Source: Streptomyces sp. WMMB303 (GTDB taxonomy: Bacteria > Actinomycetota > Actinomycetes > Streptomycetales > Streptomycetaceae). Taken from it: a stretch of DNA of 64,000 bases. Of this stretch, positions 32,637 to 41,699 are shown one piece after another (position 1 is the first letter of the stretch; each line of letters opens with the position of its first letter). The DNA lies in contig NZ_JARKIN010000001.1 in assembly GCF_029351045.1 (NCBI RefSeq), positions 2,858,001 through 2,922,000 on the forward strand, in the 5' to 3' direction. Position numbers and translations under genes: made by a program. The notes beneath the pieces were generated by a model. It did not search any database and was not told where the DNA came from. It saw only the letters and a list, made by a program, of their open reading frames with translations.

Positions 32637-33263
32637 ATGGCTTCACGCGTCCTGTATCTGCTCGGCTGCGCGGCGCCACCTGTGCTGCGGATCGCCGACG
32701 CCGTCCGCAGCGCCCAACGGACCGGCTGGGACGTGTGCCTGGGGCTCACCCCCACCGCGGCGCACTGGCTGGCGGAAGACCTCCCGGAGCTGGAGCGCCG
32801 GACGGGACATCCGGTGCGCTCCCGCTACAAGATGCCCGGTGGGGCCGACGTCTGGCCGCCCGCGACGGCCGCCGTGGTGGCACCCGCGACCTTCAACACG
32901 GTCAACCAGTGGGCTCTCGGACTCACGGACAAGTTCGTCGTCGGGTTCGCCGCCGAGGCGATCGGCAAGGGCATCCCTCTGGTGACGATGCCGTGCGTGA
33001 ACGCGGCCTACGCCCGGCACCCGCAGTTCGCGCCCTCCCTCGAGATCCTGAGCCGCGCCGGAGTACGGGTGCTGTACGGGGCGGAGGGCTTCACCCCGAA
33101 CGCGCCCGGCGAAGGCCGCCCCGACGCGTTTCCCTGGGAGTGCGCGCTGAGGTCCGCGGCCGAGGCGGTGGCGGCAGCCGCGTCCGGCCCCCGAGAAGAA
33201 GCGGCCCCGAGGGCGACGGGAGCGGTGCCTCCGGCGGAGAACGGCGGAGTGGACCGCTCCTGA
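32637..33263 (+). CDS. Flavoprotein of the HFCD / phosphopantothenoylcysteine decarboxylase type
   Basis: 208 residues from the ATG at 32637. It matches the PF02441 flavoprotein fold: VLYLLGCAAPPVLRIADAVR at the N-terminus, a conserved Pro-Ala-Thr-x-Asn segment (VVAPATFNTVNQWALGLTD), and VTMPCVNAAYARHPQF in the active-site region. It lacks a CoaB synthetase domain, so it is not the housekeeping CoaBC. In Streptomyces such single-domain proteins are often paired with XRE regulators, as here. The substrate is unknown. Confidence 0.85.
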   Translation: MASRVLYLLGCAAPPVLRIADAVRSAQRTGWDVCLGLTPTAAHWLAEDLPELERRTGHPVRSRYKMPGGADVWPPATAAVVAPATFNTVNQWALGLTDKFVVGFAAEAIGKGIPLVTMPCVNAAYARHPQFAPSLEILSRAGVRVLYGAEGFTPNAPGEGRPDAFPWECALRSAAEAVAAAASGPREEAAPRATGAVPPAENGGVDRS

Positions 33264-33482
33264 TCACACGGGGCCGCCCCGGCTCCCCACGCCTCGCCTT
33301 CCGCGCCGGCCCGGCGAGCTTCCGGCGACTCCGCGAAGAATCTTCTCCGGCTGCGATGAGTTCTGCCGTCGCGCGCCGTCCAACCTGTGTAGCGCCTTCC
33401 ACCCGCCGCGGGAGGAGGGACGGAACCGAGAGGCGTCGCCGAGTGACGCCCGAGAGCGCGCAGCGCAGAGAAGAGGCACTCC

Positions 33483-33887
33483 ATGTCCCGGAAGATCTTC
33501 GTCAACCTGCCGGTGAAGGACCTGGACCGCAGCGTCGAGTTCTTCACCGCGTGCGGCTTCTCCTTCAACCCGCAGTTCACGGACGAGAACGCCACCTGCA
33601 TGGTGGTGAGCGACGACATCTTCGTGATGCTGCTGGTGGAGCCGTTCTTCATGTCCTTCTCGCAGCGGGAGATCCCCGACACCGCGCGGACCAGCGAGGT
33701 GCTGGTGGCCCTGTCGGCCGACAGCCGCGCGGAGGTCGACACGCTGGTGGATTCCGCTCTGGGGGCCGGGGCGGCGGCGCACGGCGAACCGATCGAGCAG
33801 GGCCCGATGTACGGGCGCTCCTTCACCGACCCGGACGGCCACATCTGGGAGGTCATGTGGATGGACCCGGCCGCCTTCCAGGGCTGA
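33483..33887 (+). CDS. VOC family (glyoxalase-like) protein
   Basis: 134 residues with the two beta-alpha-beta-beta-beta modules of the vicinal oxygen chelate fold. The start is IFVNLPVKDLDRSVEFFTAC, the middle has SEVLVALSADSRAEVD, and the end is FTDPDGHIWEVMWMDPAAF, where DPDGHxWE is the conserved VOC tail. It may be a small-molecule resistance or isomerase-type enzyme; the specific reaction cannot be told. Confidence 0.9.
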   Translation: MSRKIFVNLPVKDLDRSVEFFTACGFSFNPQFTDENATCMVVSDDIFVMLLVEPFFMSFSQREIPDTARTSEVLVALSADSRAEVDTLVDSALGAGAAAHGEPIEQGPMYGRSFTDPDGHIWEVMWMDPAAFQG

Positions 33888-34019
33888 CCGGTCGGCTCGC
33901 CGGTGTCCGTGCGGGCAGCGGCGAGCACGGGCGCCTCCCGCACTCCCCCGCCGCGGAGCGAAACCTGCCCCGCCTCCGCCCCGGGCGCGGCGCGCCCGGG
34001 GCGGAGGCGGTGGTGCGCT

Positions 34020-34871
34020 TCAGCGGAAGTCCTCCACATGGTCGCGGGCCCACTGCGCGAAGCTGCGTCCGGGGCTGCCGGTGAGCTGCTCGACGCCCGG
34101 TGACACCTCCGCGGGCACGTCGACCGAGTGCGCGGCGAGTTGGAGCAGGACGTCGGCGAACTCGCCCGGCGTGCCGGCGGCGACCATGTCCGCGCGTGCC
34201 TCCGCGTGCGGAATCTCCTCGAACCGCAGACTCCGCCCGGTCGCCTCCGCGAGGAGCCGGAGCTGATCCTCCTGGGTCAGCGACTCGGGGCCGGTCAGCA
34301 CCGGGGTGGGGCCGTCGCCCGGCAACTCTCCGGTGAGCGCGAGGGCGGCGACAGCGGCGATGTCGTCCTCGTGGATGGGAGCCGCGTGCGCACCGGCGTA
34401 GGCGGCGCGCAGGACGCCGTCCCGTCGCAGGGAATCCGCCCACGCGAGCGTGTTGGTGGCGAACATGCCGGGCCGCAGGTGGGTCCACGCCATACCGGCG
34501 GCTGCCGCGGCCTCCTCCACCTGGGCCTCCATCGTCCGGTGGTGCGCGGCGATGGGGTTGTCCAGCTCCAGCGGCATGGCGGACGGCACGACCGAGGACG
34601 AGGAGAGGGTCACCACCCGCTGGACCCCGCGTTCGGCCGCCCGCCGCAGCAGTTCGCCGGTACCGTGCCAGAACGCCGCGGGGTTCAGGAAGAGGGCACT
34701 GACGCCGTCCAGTGCGGCGTCCAGGTCGTCGGCCCCGACCGGTACGGCGCCGTCGGGCAGCCGGGCGCGGTCCGGGGACCTCGTCAGACCGCGGACCTTG
34801 TGTCCTGCGGCGGTGAGGCGCTCGACGAGCGGTCGGCCGACGTTCCCGGTCGCTCCGGTCACCAGAATCAT
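34020..34871 (-). CDS. NmrA-like NAD(P)-binding protein (atypical SDR)
   Basis: 283 residues. The N-terminal Rossmann motif MILVTGATGNVGRPLVERL is followed by GLTRSPDRARLPDG, typical of NmrA/QOR2-like atypical short-chain dehydrogenases that bind NAD(P) and act as quinone oxidoreductases or redox sensors. It lacks the YxxxK catalytic pair of classical SDRs. It is divergent from a TetR gene with clear paired operators between them. Confidence 0.9.
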   Translation of the reverse strand: MILVTGATGNVGRPLVERLTAAGHKVRGLTRSPDRARLPDGAVPVGADDLDAALDGVSALFLNPAAFWHGTGELLRRAAERGVQRVVTLSSSSVVPSAMPLELDNPIAAHHRTMEAQVEEAAAAAGMAWTHLRPGMFATNTLAWADSLRRDGVLRAAYAGAHAAPIHEDDIAAVAALALTGELPGDGPTPVLTGPESLTQEDQLRLLAEATGRSLRFEEIPHAEARADMVAAGTPGEFADVLLQLAAHSVDVPAEVSPGVEQLTGSPGRSFAQWARDHVEDFR

Positions 34872-34995
34872 GCTGCTCCCCCTTGCTGTGACGGCTCGTA
34901 CGGCGCTGCCGACACCTCGGCGGCCGTACGGCGTCGGCTTGTGGCGTGGGGCGCCTGCGGTGCCTGCCGCAGCGGGACGCCCCGCCCCGCATCAT

Positions 34996-35033
34996 TCAAC
35001 CAACTGGATGAAGACGTCAACCATATAGATGAA
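34996..35033. promoter_or_regulatory. Tandem TetR operators, 21-bp spacing
   Basis: TCAACCAACTGGATGAA (34996-35012) and TCAACCATATAGATGAA (35017-35033) share 7+6 bases around a variable 4-bp centre. Each is an imperfect palindrome (TTCAxCC-N4-GGxTGAA type). The 21-bp period puts them on one face of the helix, consistent with two TetR dimers controlling the divergent NmrA-like gene and the TetR gene. Confidence 0.7.
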
Positions 35034-35063
35034 CCGGATGGGACTGCCGCTACGCTGGTCCCT

Positions 35064-35756
35064 GTGAGCGACGAATCCGCACCCCCGCCCGGCTCCCGCA
35101 GCCCGCGCCGCGCGCCACGCGCCGAGGAGCGCAGACTCGACCCGGCACGCTCCTGCCGACGGCTGCTGGACGCGGCGATGGACGAGTTCGCCGCCAAGGG
35201 GTACGCCGGGGCCCGGGTCCAGGACATCGCCGACCGGGCCGGACTCAACAAGCAGTTGATCGCCTACCACTTCGGCGGCAAGGAAGGGCTGTGGAACGCC
35301 CTGAACCGGCGCTGGGCCCGGCGCGAGGAGACATTCAACCGCCCGGAGGTACCGCTGGACGAGGTGATGGCGCACTATCTGCACCAGGCCCTCGACGACC
35401 CCCGCGGCCCCAGGCTGTCCGCCTGGACGGGGCTGACGGGCGCGGAGCCGGAGGCCGAACGCGAGGACCTGACGGGCATGGAGCGCCGCAAGCAGGCGGG
35501 CGAGATCGCGGAGGAGCTGGATCCCGGCGCCGTCCTGCTGCTGATGATGGGCGCCGTCGCCACCCCCGCGGTGACCCCGCAGACGGTCCGCTCGGTACTC
35601 GGCATGGACCCGTCGTCGTCGGAGTTCCGGGAGTTCTACACCGAACAGCTGCGCCGGATCATCCGCCGGCTGGCCGAAGGCGGATGCCCGGACGGACCCG
35701 GGAACGAGAACGAGCGCGGGACGGGACACAGCGGAGCGGACGCGGACGCGGACTGA
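35064..35756 (+). CDS. TetR family regulator
   Basis: 230 residues from the GTG at 35064, the first plausible start after the operators. After a Pro/Arg-rich leader, the helix-turn-helix is at ~30-80 (RRLLDAAMDEFAAKGYAGAR, IADRAGLNKQLIAYHFGGKE). The C-terminal domain includes LLMMGAVATPAVTPQTVRSV. The acidic tail is unusually rich in Asp and Gly. It is expected to repress its own gene and the divergent NmrA-like gene. Confidence 0.9.
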   Translation: MSDESAPPPGSRSPRRAPRAEERRLDPARSCRRLLDAAMDEFAAKGYAGARVQDIADRAGLNKQLIAYHFGGKEGLWNALNRRWARREETFNRPEVPLDEVMAHYLHQALDDPRGPRLSAWTGLTGAEPEAEREDLTGMERRKQAGEIAEELDPGAVLLLMMGAVATPAVTPQTVRSVLGMDPSSSEFREFYTEQLRRIIRRLAEGGCPDGPGNENERGTGHSGADADAD

Positions 35757-35892
35757 GCCTGCGGTCCTACGACCAAGGTCCGGGGCGGATCCCGGCATTC
35801 CGGCACCGGAACCGGAGTTGTACCGGGCAAGCGGCCTGTCGGGGCGCCGGACACCGGGCCTCGGCCCACACTCGATCCAGGAGGAACACCGG

Positions 35893-36276
35893 ATGCCGGT
35901 CCAGCTCAACCACACGATCGTGTACGCCAGCGACAAGCAGCGGTCCGCGCAGTTCCTCGCCGGTCTGCTGGGCTTGGAGGTGCGGCCCCGGTTCGGCCCG
36001 TTCCTGCCGGTGGTCACCGCGAACGACGTGGCGCTCGACTTCGCCGACGCGGGGGAGAATCCGATCGCGCCGCAGCACTACGCCTTCCTCGTCTCCGAGG
36101 AGGAGTTCGACCTCGTCTTCGGCCGGATCGAGGAGGCCGGGCTCACCTACTACGCCGACCCGAGGCGCACCCGCCCCGGTGAGATCAACCGCAACGACGG
36201 GGGCCGCGGCCTCTACTGGCTCGACCCGGACGGACATGTCCTGGAGATCATCACCCGGCACTACGGCGGCGAATGA
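35893..36276 (+). CDS. VOC family (glyoxalase/bleomycin-resistance-like) protein
   Basis: 127 residues from the ATG at 35893, with a perfect AGGAGGA 7 bp upstream. N-terminal LNHTIVYASDKQRSAQFLAG, middle PQHYAFLVSEEEFDLVFGRI, and the end WLDPDGHVLEIITRHYGG have the DPDGHxLE VOC tail that carries the metal-binding glutamate. It is cotranscribed after, or independent of, the TetR gene 136 bp upstream. The substrate is unknown. Confidence 0.9.
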   Translation: MPVQLNHTIVYASDKQRSAQFLAGLLGLEVRPRFGPFLPVVTANDVALDFADAGENPIAPQHYAFLVSEEEFDLVFGRIEEAGLTYYADPRRTRPGEINRNDGGRGLYWLDPDGHVLEIITRHYGGE

Positions 36277-36351
36277 CGGCCCGGGACGCCGCCTCCGCCG
36301 CCTCCGCCGACTTCCCGCACCGGTACACGCCTCGGTGCGGCTCAGTACAGC

Positions 36352-38517
36352 TCAGTCGTCGGAGTCACCGCCGTCCTCGTTCCCGGGGCACGGTGTACCG
36401 CGCGGCAGCTTGTAGGGGGCCGCGATCCGGTAGACCCCCGGGCGCGGCGCGTCCAGCACCGTCCAGGTGTCCAGGACGGGCTTGTCCCTCCCCTCCGGGG
36501 GCGGGCCGCCGAACGTGGGCTCGGCCTTGCGCAGACAGCCGTTGAGGTTCTCGCCGTCGTGGGAGGGCGGCGCCACCCGGTCGCCGTCCGCGTCGACGAG
36601 TCCGAGCCACGGGGAGTAGGGAACCCGCACGAGCACGCGCCCGCTCTCCCGCACGCGCACGGTCACGCTCTCCGCGTCGGCACGCTCCACCGACGCGGAG
36701 GCGTCGACCAGCGGCACCGGATCCTTGACCCGGAAGAGCCGCCAACTGTCGTCGGACCAGATCTCCTTCAGGTACGGCTGGCCCTCCCCCACCAGCTTGG
36801 CCTCGGCGACACCCCCGGCGATGTCGGGCGGGTCGGCGGGGAGGACGACGTAGTGCACGGCCCAGCGGCGCAGCCAGGCGTGGTAGCGCTCGGGGCTGAG
36901 GTCCTCCTCGTAGAAGAGCGGGTTGCGCTCCAGGTCCGCCTGCCGGTTCCAGCCGCGGGCCAGGTTGACGTACGGCGCGAGGGCCGACGCCTCCCGATGG
37001 CTGTTGACCGGCACGACCTCGACCCGTGCCCGGTCCGCGTCCGCCTTCCTGAGCTGGGTGAGCAACGGTTTCAGCTCGCGGGACCAGTCGGTGTCCGGCG
37101 TGGTGTGCAGCACGTCCCAGGTGGGCTTGCCGATCTGCCAGCCGAACGTCACCAGCAGCGCCAGCGCCATGGCCAGCCCGCGGCGGGACTTCCACGGCTG
37201 CCATCCGCGCCCCACCACGATCGGCACGGCCGCCAGCAGCGCCACGCCGCCGAACAGCAGTCCCAACCGTTCCACATTGGAGCCGACCTGCGAGGGGATC
37301 GCCCAGGTCAGCACGATGCCCAGGGTGTAGATGGCGCCCCCGACCCGCACCGCCGTCCACGTTCTGGGGACCAGCAGGACGACGGCGACGGCGCCCAGGA
37401 CGGGGAAGATCAGCGACACGAACGGCATCGGCTGCACACCGGTGAACGGGAAGAGCAGCGCCGAGCAGGCCACGACCGCCGGGGGCGGGAGGGCGACCGC
37501 GAACATCGCGGCGGGCCGGCGGGCCAGCAGCAGCGAGGCCGCCACCACCTCCAGGAACAGTCCGGCGACCGGGCTGGCCGCCGTCGCCAGGGCGGCCAGC
37601 AGCACCGCGAGTGCCGCCCGCGTGTACCGTGCGAGCCGGCTCGCACGCCCGCCGCGCCAGCGTGCCGGCCAGGTCCACACAACCGCCACGGCCCCGAGCC
37701 CGAACAGCACACCGAGCGCGAAGGTGACCCGTCCCGAGGCGGCGTTGCACGCGAAGGCGAAGGCGCCCCACAGCGAGGGCACCAGCGGCCGGGGCACCGT
37801 GCGGGCGAGCAGCAGCGAGAGCAGGCCCGCCGACAGCACGCCGGAGACCATCAGCGTGGTGCGGACCCCGATGACGGCCATCAGATACGGCGAGATGACG
37901 CTGTAGGAGAAGGGGTGCAGCCCGCCGTACCAGGCGAGGTTGTAGGCGGAGCCCGGATGCTCGCCCGCGAACTCGGCCCAGGCGTCCTGCGCGGCCAGGT
38001 CGCCGCCGCCGCTGGCGAGGAACCACAGCCAGAGCAGATGGAGGACCACCGCGACGGCCAGCGTGATGCCGACGACGGGGAGCGGCCGGGTGACGGCTTC
38101 GCGGCGGCGCTTCCGGCCACTGCTCGACCCCGCGGCATCCGTGCCGCTCCGGGGAGCCTCCACGCCGGCGCCGGTCCGGGAGGATTCGCCCCCGGCCCAC
38201 GCGCCCGACCCGGTCCCGGTCCCGGGTTCCGTGCCGTCGGCCCCCGCCTCGGACCCGGAGGTCTCGCCCATGCCGGTCCCGGAGGATTTGTCCGTCTCGT
38301 CGCCGGAGGTGTCCGGGGCGGTTGCGGACCGGTCCGTGTCCGCGGCGTCCCCTTCCGTCTCGCCCTCCGGCACCGACCGCTTCCGCTCCGGGCGCTGCCC
38401 GGGAACGGGCGTGCGAACGGTGCCCGTGGCGTCGTCCACGCCCGGACTCCCGGCTATCTCACCGGCGCCGGGGTCAGGCTCCGACTCCGGCGTCCGCGGT
38501 GGGTGCACAGTGGCCAC
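36352..38517 (-). CDS. Large multi-pass membrane protein with acidic disordered N-terminus
   Basis: 721 residues. Positions 1-~140 are disordered and rich in Gly, Asp, Ser and Thr (SGTGMGETSGSEAGADGTEP). Then come ~11 hydrophobic helices (~145-480), starting with VVGITLAVAVVLHLLWLWFL, followed by an extracytoplasmic C-terminal domain (WSRELKPLLTQLRKADADRA, WAVHYVVLPADPPD). This resembles actinobacterial conserved membrane proteins of glycosyltransferase-C-like shape, but I see no defined catalytic motif. It is upstream-oriented with no obvious operon partner; the carboxypeptidase gene is 192 bp upstream. Confidence 0.82.
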   Translation of the reverse strand: MATVHPPRTPESEPDPGAGEIAGSPGVDDATGTVRTPVPGQRPERKRSVPEGETEGDAADTDRSATAPDTSGDETDKSSGTGMGETSGSEAGADGTEPGTGTGSGAWAGGESSRTGAGVEAPRSGTDAAGSSSGRKRRREAVTRPLPVVGITLAVAVVLHLLWLWFLASGGGDLAAQDAWAEFAGEHPGSAYNLAWYGGLHPFSYSVISPYLMAVIGVRTTLMVSGVLSAGLLSLLLARTVPRPLVPSLWGAFAFACNAASGRVTFALGVLFGLGAVAVVWTWPARWRGGRASRLARYTRAALAVLLAALATAASPVAGLFLEVVAASLLLARRPAAMFAVALPPPAVVACSALLFPFTGVQPMPFVSLIFPVLGAVAVVLLVPRTWTAVRVGGAIYTLGIVLTWAIPSQVGSNVERLGLLFGGVALLAAVPIVVGRGWQPWKSRRGLAMALALLVTFGWQIGKPTWDVLHTTPDTDWSRELKPLLTQLRKADADRARVEVVPVNSHREASALAPYVNLARGWNRQADLERNPLFYEEDLSPERYHAWLRRWAVHYVVLPADPPDIAGGVAEAKLVGEGQPYLKEIWSDDSWRLFRVKDPVPLVDASASVERADAESVTVRVRESGRVLVRVPYSPWLGLVDADGDRVAPPSHDGENLNGCLRKAEPTFGGPPPEGRDKPVLDTWTVLDAPRPGVYRIAAPYKLPRGTPCPGNEDGGDSDD

Positions 38518-38708
38518 TGCGCTCTCTCCCAGTCCTCCCCGTACGGATGTGCGGCTCAGATCCGCACGACGTTACCGGACGACACCCCCGCGCTCGCCCC
38601 TGCCCCCGCGCGCTGCGGCGCGTACGCCGCGGTCGCGTGGGGGCACGGGCGAAGCCGTGAGCCGGACATGCCGACCGGAACGGGGGACGCAGTGCGGCAC
38701 GGAATGGT

Positions 38709-41504
38709 TCAGCCGACGCGGGCCAGCTTGTCCCCGAACCCGGGCTCCGTCAGGTCCTCCTGCAGCGCGACGGGCACCTTGACCTGGCCCGGACCGTCCC
38801 CGGCGGTGAGGCTGCCGACCTTGGCGCCCGGCTCGGCCGCGTGCGGGATCGTCTTCCCGCTGTCGGTCAGTGCGAGCTTCACCTTGAGGCCCGGCCAGCC
38901 CACGGCGGTCACGTCCTTGGTGGCCACCACGGGGGTCCGGTTCCCCAACTGGTCGTCCACATAGCCGACGACCTGGCCCTTCTCGACCACCTTCCGCGCG
39001 GTGAGCGCGTCCTGCCCGGCGTCGATCAGCTTCTTGCTGGCGGCGAGCACGGTGTCCAGGATCGAGGGCTTGTACTGGCCCAGCACCGCGCCGATGATCA
39101 ATTGCCTGGTGCCTCCGATCTCCTTCTCCGCCGCGAACAGCAGATTGCCGCCCGCCTTGGTGGTCGTGCCCGTCTTGATGCCCACGACACCGTCCACCGG
39201 AACCAGCCTGTTCCAGTTGGACTGGTTCTTGCCGTTGGTGTCCTGGTAGGAGGGCTGCCGCACCACCTCTCGGAACAGCGGGCTCTCCATCACCTTCTTG
39301 CCCAGCTTGACCTGGTCGGCGGCGGTGCTCACCGTCGAGGCGGTCAGTCCGCTGGGGTCGGTGTAGTGGGAGTTGGTCATGCCCAGGTCCTCGGCGGCAG
39401 CGTTCATCTTCTTCACGAACGCCTTCTCCGACCCCGCGTCCCAGCGGGCCAGCAGCCGCGCCACGTTGTTCGCGGAGGCGATCATGATGGCGTCCAGCGC
39501 CTCGCGCTGCGTGATCTTCGTGCCGGCCCGGACCTTGACGGTCGACTCGTTCTGCGCGCTCAGCCCCGCCTCGTCCTCGGCCTTCTGGTCGACAGGGATC
39601 ATCTCGCCCTTCGACCCCTTCTTGACCGGATGGTCGCGAAGTATGACGTAGGCGGTCATCACCTTCGCGACGCTCGCGATCGGCACCGGCTTCTGCTCGC
39701 CGTGGCTGCCGAACGAGCCGAGACCGTCCACGTCGATCACCGCCTGCCCCTCCGAGGGCCAGGGCATCTCGGGCTCGGAGCCCTTGAACGTGAACGTCTC
39801 GGAAGCCGTCATCGACAGCTCCGGATCCGGCAGCGGACGCACCGCCTGCACCACGACGAAGATCACCGCCAGGAGCAGCACCAGCGGTGTCCAGATCTTC
39901 ACCCGGCGGGTGAAGGTGCGGATCGGCGTCTCGGGCGGCGGCGGGCTGTTGGTGAGCTGCGCCAGCAGGTCCAGCGGCTGCGGCTGACCGCCGCCGCTCC
40001 CCGCCGCCTCCGGGCTGCCCGGCATCGGCTGCTGCCGGGTGCGCTCCGGCTCGCTCTCCGCGGGGCTCGACGCCGGTGCCTGCGTGCCGGACGTGCCCGC
40101 AGCGGGCGGCGCGGCCGGGGCCGCCGCCCACGGGTTCGCCGTGGTGGAGGCGGGAGGCGCCGGAGGCGACACCGGGCTGCCCGGCGCGGGCGCGCCGGCT
40201 CCCGCCTCCGGCGGGGCCGACGCGGTGGCGGTACGGGGCTCGTCCGTGGACCGGAGCGGGACGAACTGGCTGGTCCGCTCGGCGTCGGACTCCGCGGCGC
40301 CGGTCCCGCCCGCGGCGGAACCCTCCCGCCGGGCCTTCCCGCCGTCCTTGCCGTCCTTGCCGTCCTTGCCGGCTGTGTCGGCCCGGCGGTCCTTGCCGTC
40401 CTGGCTGTCCCGGCCGGCTTCGTCGGCCTTGTCGCTCTCGCCGCTCCATGCGCGAGGGTCGGGAGCGCCCGCGGGTGCAGCCGAACCCTTTCCTCGGGGC
40501 TGCTCCGCTCGGCCCGGCTTCCCCTGCTTCCCGGGCTCGGCGGCCTCGCCGTCGGCGCCGCCGGAGCCCTCGCCCGGCTTCGTTCCCGGTGCGCGGAAGA
40601 TCGCGGTCGGCTGATCGACGGACTTCGCACGGCCGCCGTTCTCGGAGGCCCCGTCGGTCGTGCCGGACCTGTCGCCCGCTCCGGTGTCCGCGGCTTCTCC
40701 GGCGTCCGCTGCGTCCTCGGCCCCCTTGGAGGCCCCGAAGAACGCCGATGTCAGCCTCTCGGCGCGGTCGGCGGCAGTGGCGTCGTCCCTCTTGTCCGCA
40801 GCCTCGCCCCCGCGCCGGAGGACGCCGAACATGGCGGTCGGCGCGTCACCCTGCGGGGCCGCGGGGGCGGCGTCGGCGCCGTTGTCCGCGTCCGTTCCCG
40901 CGGCCACGGCGGACCCGCCCTCCGGCTTCGGCCGGTAGGGCAGATCGGTGGCGGGAGCGCCGTCGCCGGCCTCCCCGGCCCGCCCGGCGGCGCCGCGGTC
41001 ACCGTCGCCCGAGGTACCGCCCGGGGCGTCGTCTGCTCCGTCCGAGGCGCTGTCCGACGACCGTTCCGGAGCGCTGTCGCCCGACACCCAGGCGGCCACG
41101 GCGGACTTCAGCCGCTCGTCCTTGGCATCGCCCTGCGCCGAGCCGTCGTCCTGCGGGGAAACCTCGCCGTCGTCCGCGCCGCGGTCCGCTCCGTCGGCGC
41201 TCCCGTCCGACTCTGCGGGCTCGTCCGCCCCGCTCGGCTCGTCCGCTCCTGTCGTGCTGTCCGGTTCCCCGGCGGGGGGCGCTGGGGAGGGAATCACCGA
41301 GGGTGTGGCGTCCTGGGTCGTCGTGGTACCCGCACCGTTCTGCCCTGCGGAGCCCGGCGACGGTTTCTTTTCAGCCGTCTCGTCGGGTCGCGCAACCGAC
41401 CCGCCGCTCCCTGTCGTCTCCCCCGACGACCTCTCCCGCTCCGACCTGTCGGGGGATTCGCCCGCCACCGATGCCTCCTGATGCTGCTGCTCGCCGCTCG
41501 CCAT
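38709..41504 (-). CDS. dacA: D-alanyl-D-alanine carboxypeptidase with ~560-residue disordered N-terminus
   Basis: A penicillin-binding-type enzyme that trims the peptidoglycan pentapeptide. The C-terminal ~350 residues contain SxxK (IASVAKVMTAYVIL), SxN (IASANNVARLLARW) and KTG (VGIKTGTTTKAGG), the full active-site set. One membrane helix (VLLLAVIFVVVQAVRP) precedes it, so the catalytic domain is outside. The cytoplasmic N-terminal ~560 residues are low-complexity, rich in Asp, Glu, Gly, Ala and Ser, with a KDGKDGKDGGK repeat. The start at 41504 is uncertain; a GTG at 41540 is also open. Confidence 0.92.
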   Translation of the reverse strand: MASGEQQHQEASVAGESPDRSERERSSGETTGSGGSVARPDETAEKKPSPGSAGQNGAGTTTTQDATPSVIPSPAPPAGEPDSTTGADEPSGADEPAESDGSADGADRGADDGEVSPQDDGSAQGDAKDERLKSAVAAWVSGDSAPERSSDSASDGADDAPGGTSGDGDRGAAGRAGEAGDGAPATDLPYRPKPEGGSAVAAGTDADNGADAAPAAPQGDAPTAMFGVLRRGGEAADKRDDATAADRAERLTSAFFGASKGAEDAADAGEAADTGAGDRSGTTDGASENGGRAKSVDQPTAIFRAPGTKPGEGSGGADGEAAEPGKQGKPGRAEQPRGKGSAAPAGAPDPRAWSGESDKADEAGRDSQDGKDRRADTAGKDGKDGKDGGKARREGSAAGGTGAAESDAERTSQFVPLRSTDEPRTATASAPPEAGAGAPAPGSPVSPPAPPASTTANPWAAAPAAPPAAGTSGTQAPASSPAESEPERTRQQPMPGSPEAAGSGGGQPQPLDLLAQLTNSPPPPETPIRTFTRRVKIWTPLVLLLAVIFVVVQAVRPLPDPELSMTASETFTFKGSEPEMPWPSEGQAVIDVDGLGSFGSHGEQKPVPIASVAKVMTAYVILRDHPVKKGSKGEMIPVDQKAEDEAGLSAQNESTVKVRAGTKITQREALDAIMIASANNVARLLARWDAGSEKAFVKKMNAAAEDLGMTNSHYTDPSGLTASTVSTAADQVKLGKKVMESPLFREVVRQPSYQDTNGKNQSNWNRLVPVDGVVGIKTGTTTKAGGNLLFAAEKEIGGTRQLIIGAVLGQYKPSILDTVLAASKKLIDAGQDALTARKVVEKGQVVGYVDDQLGNRTPVVATKDVTAVGWPGLKVKLALTDSGKTIPHAAEPGAKVGSLTAGDGPGQVKVPVALQEDLTEPGFGDKLARVG

Positions 41505-41699
41505 ACCAGTTAACAGTGTCCTATGCACCGAGGGCGTCACCGGCGTGACGGCTCTCCCCCGGAGGGCGGCCGTCGGGGCCTCCCTCTGCAGCAGACGAGA
41601 ACGACATACCTACTGGTTCCCTCCCATAAGGTCCGCGCACTCTCGACAGACCATTGTGAGAGGGGTCACCCTGTCATTCATCCACGCGGGGAGGCATGG

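Noticed and set aside
40340-40450. Short tandem repeats as a CRISPR or VNTR locus
   Set aside because: The repeats encode in-frame KDG units in the disordered part of the carboxypeptidase; there are no spacers of constant length and no cas genes.
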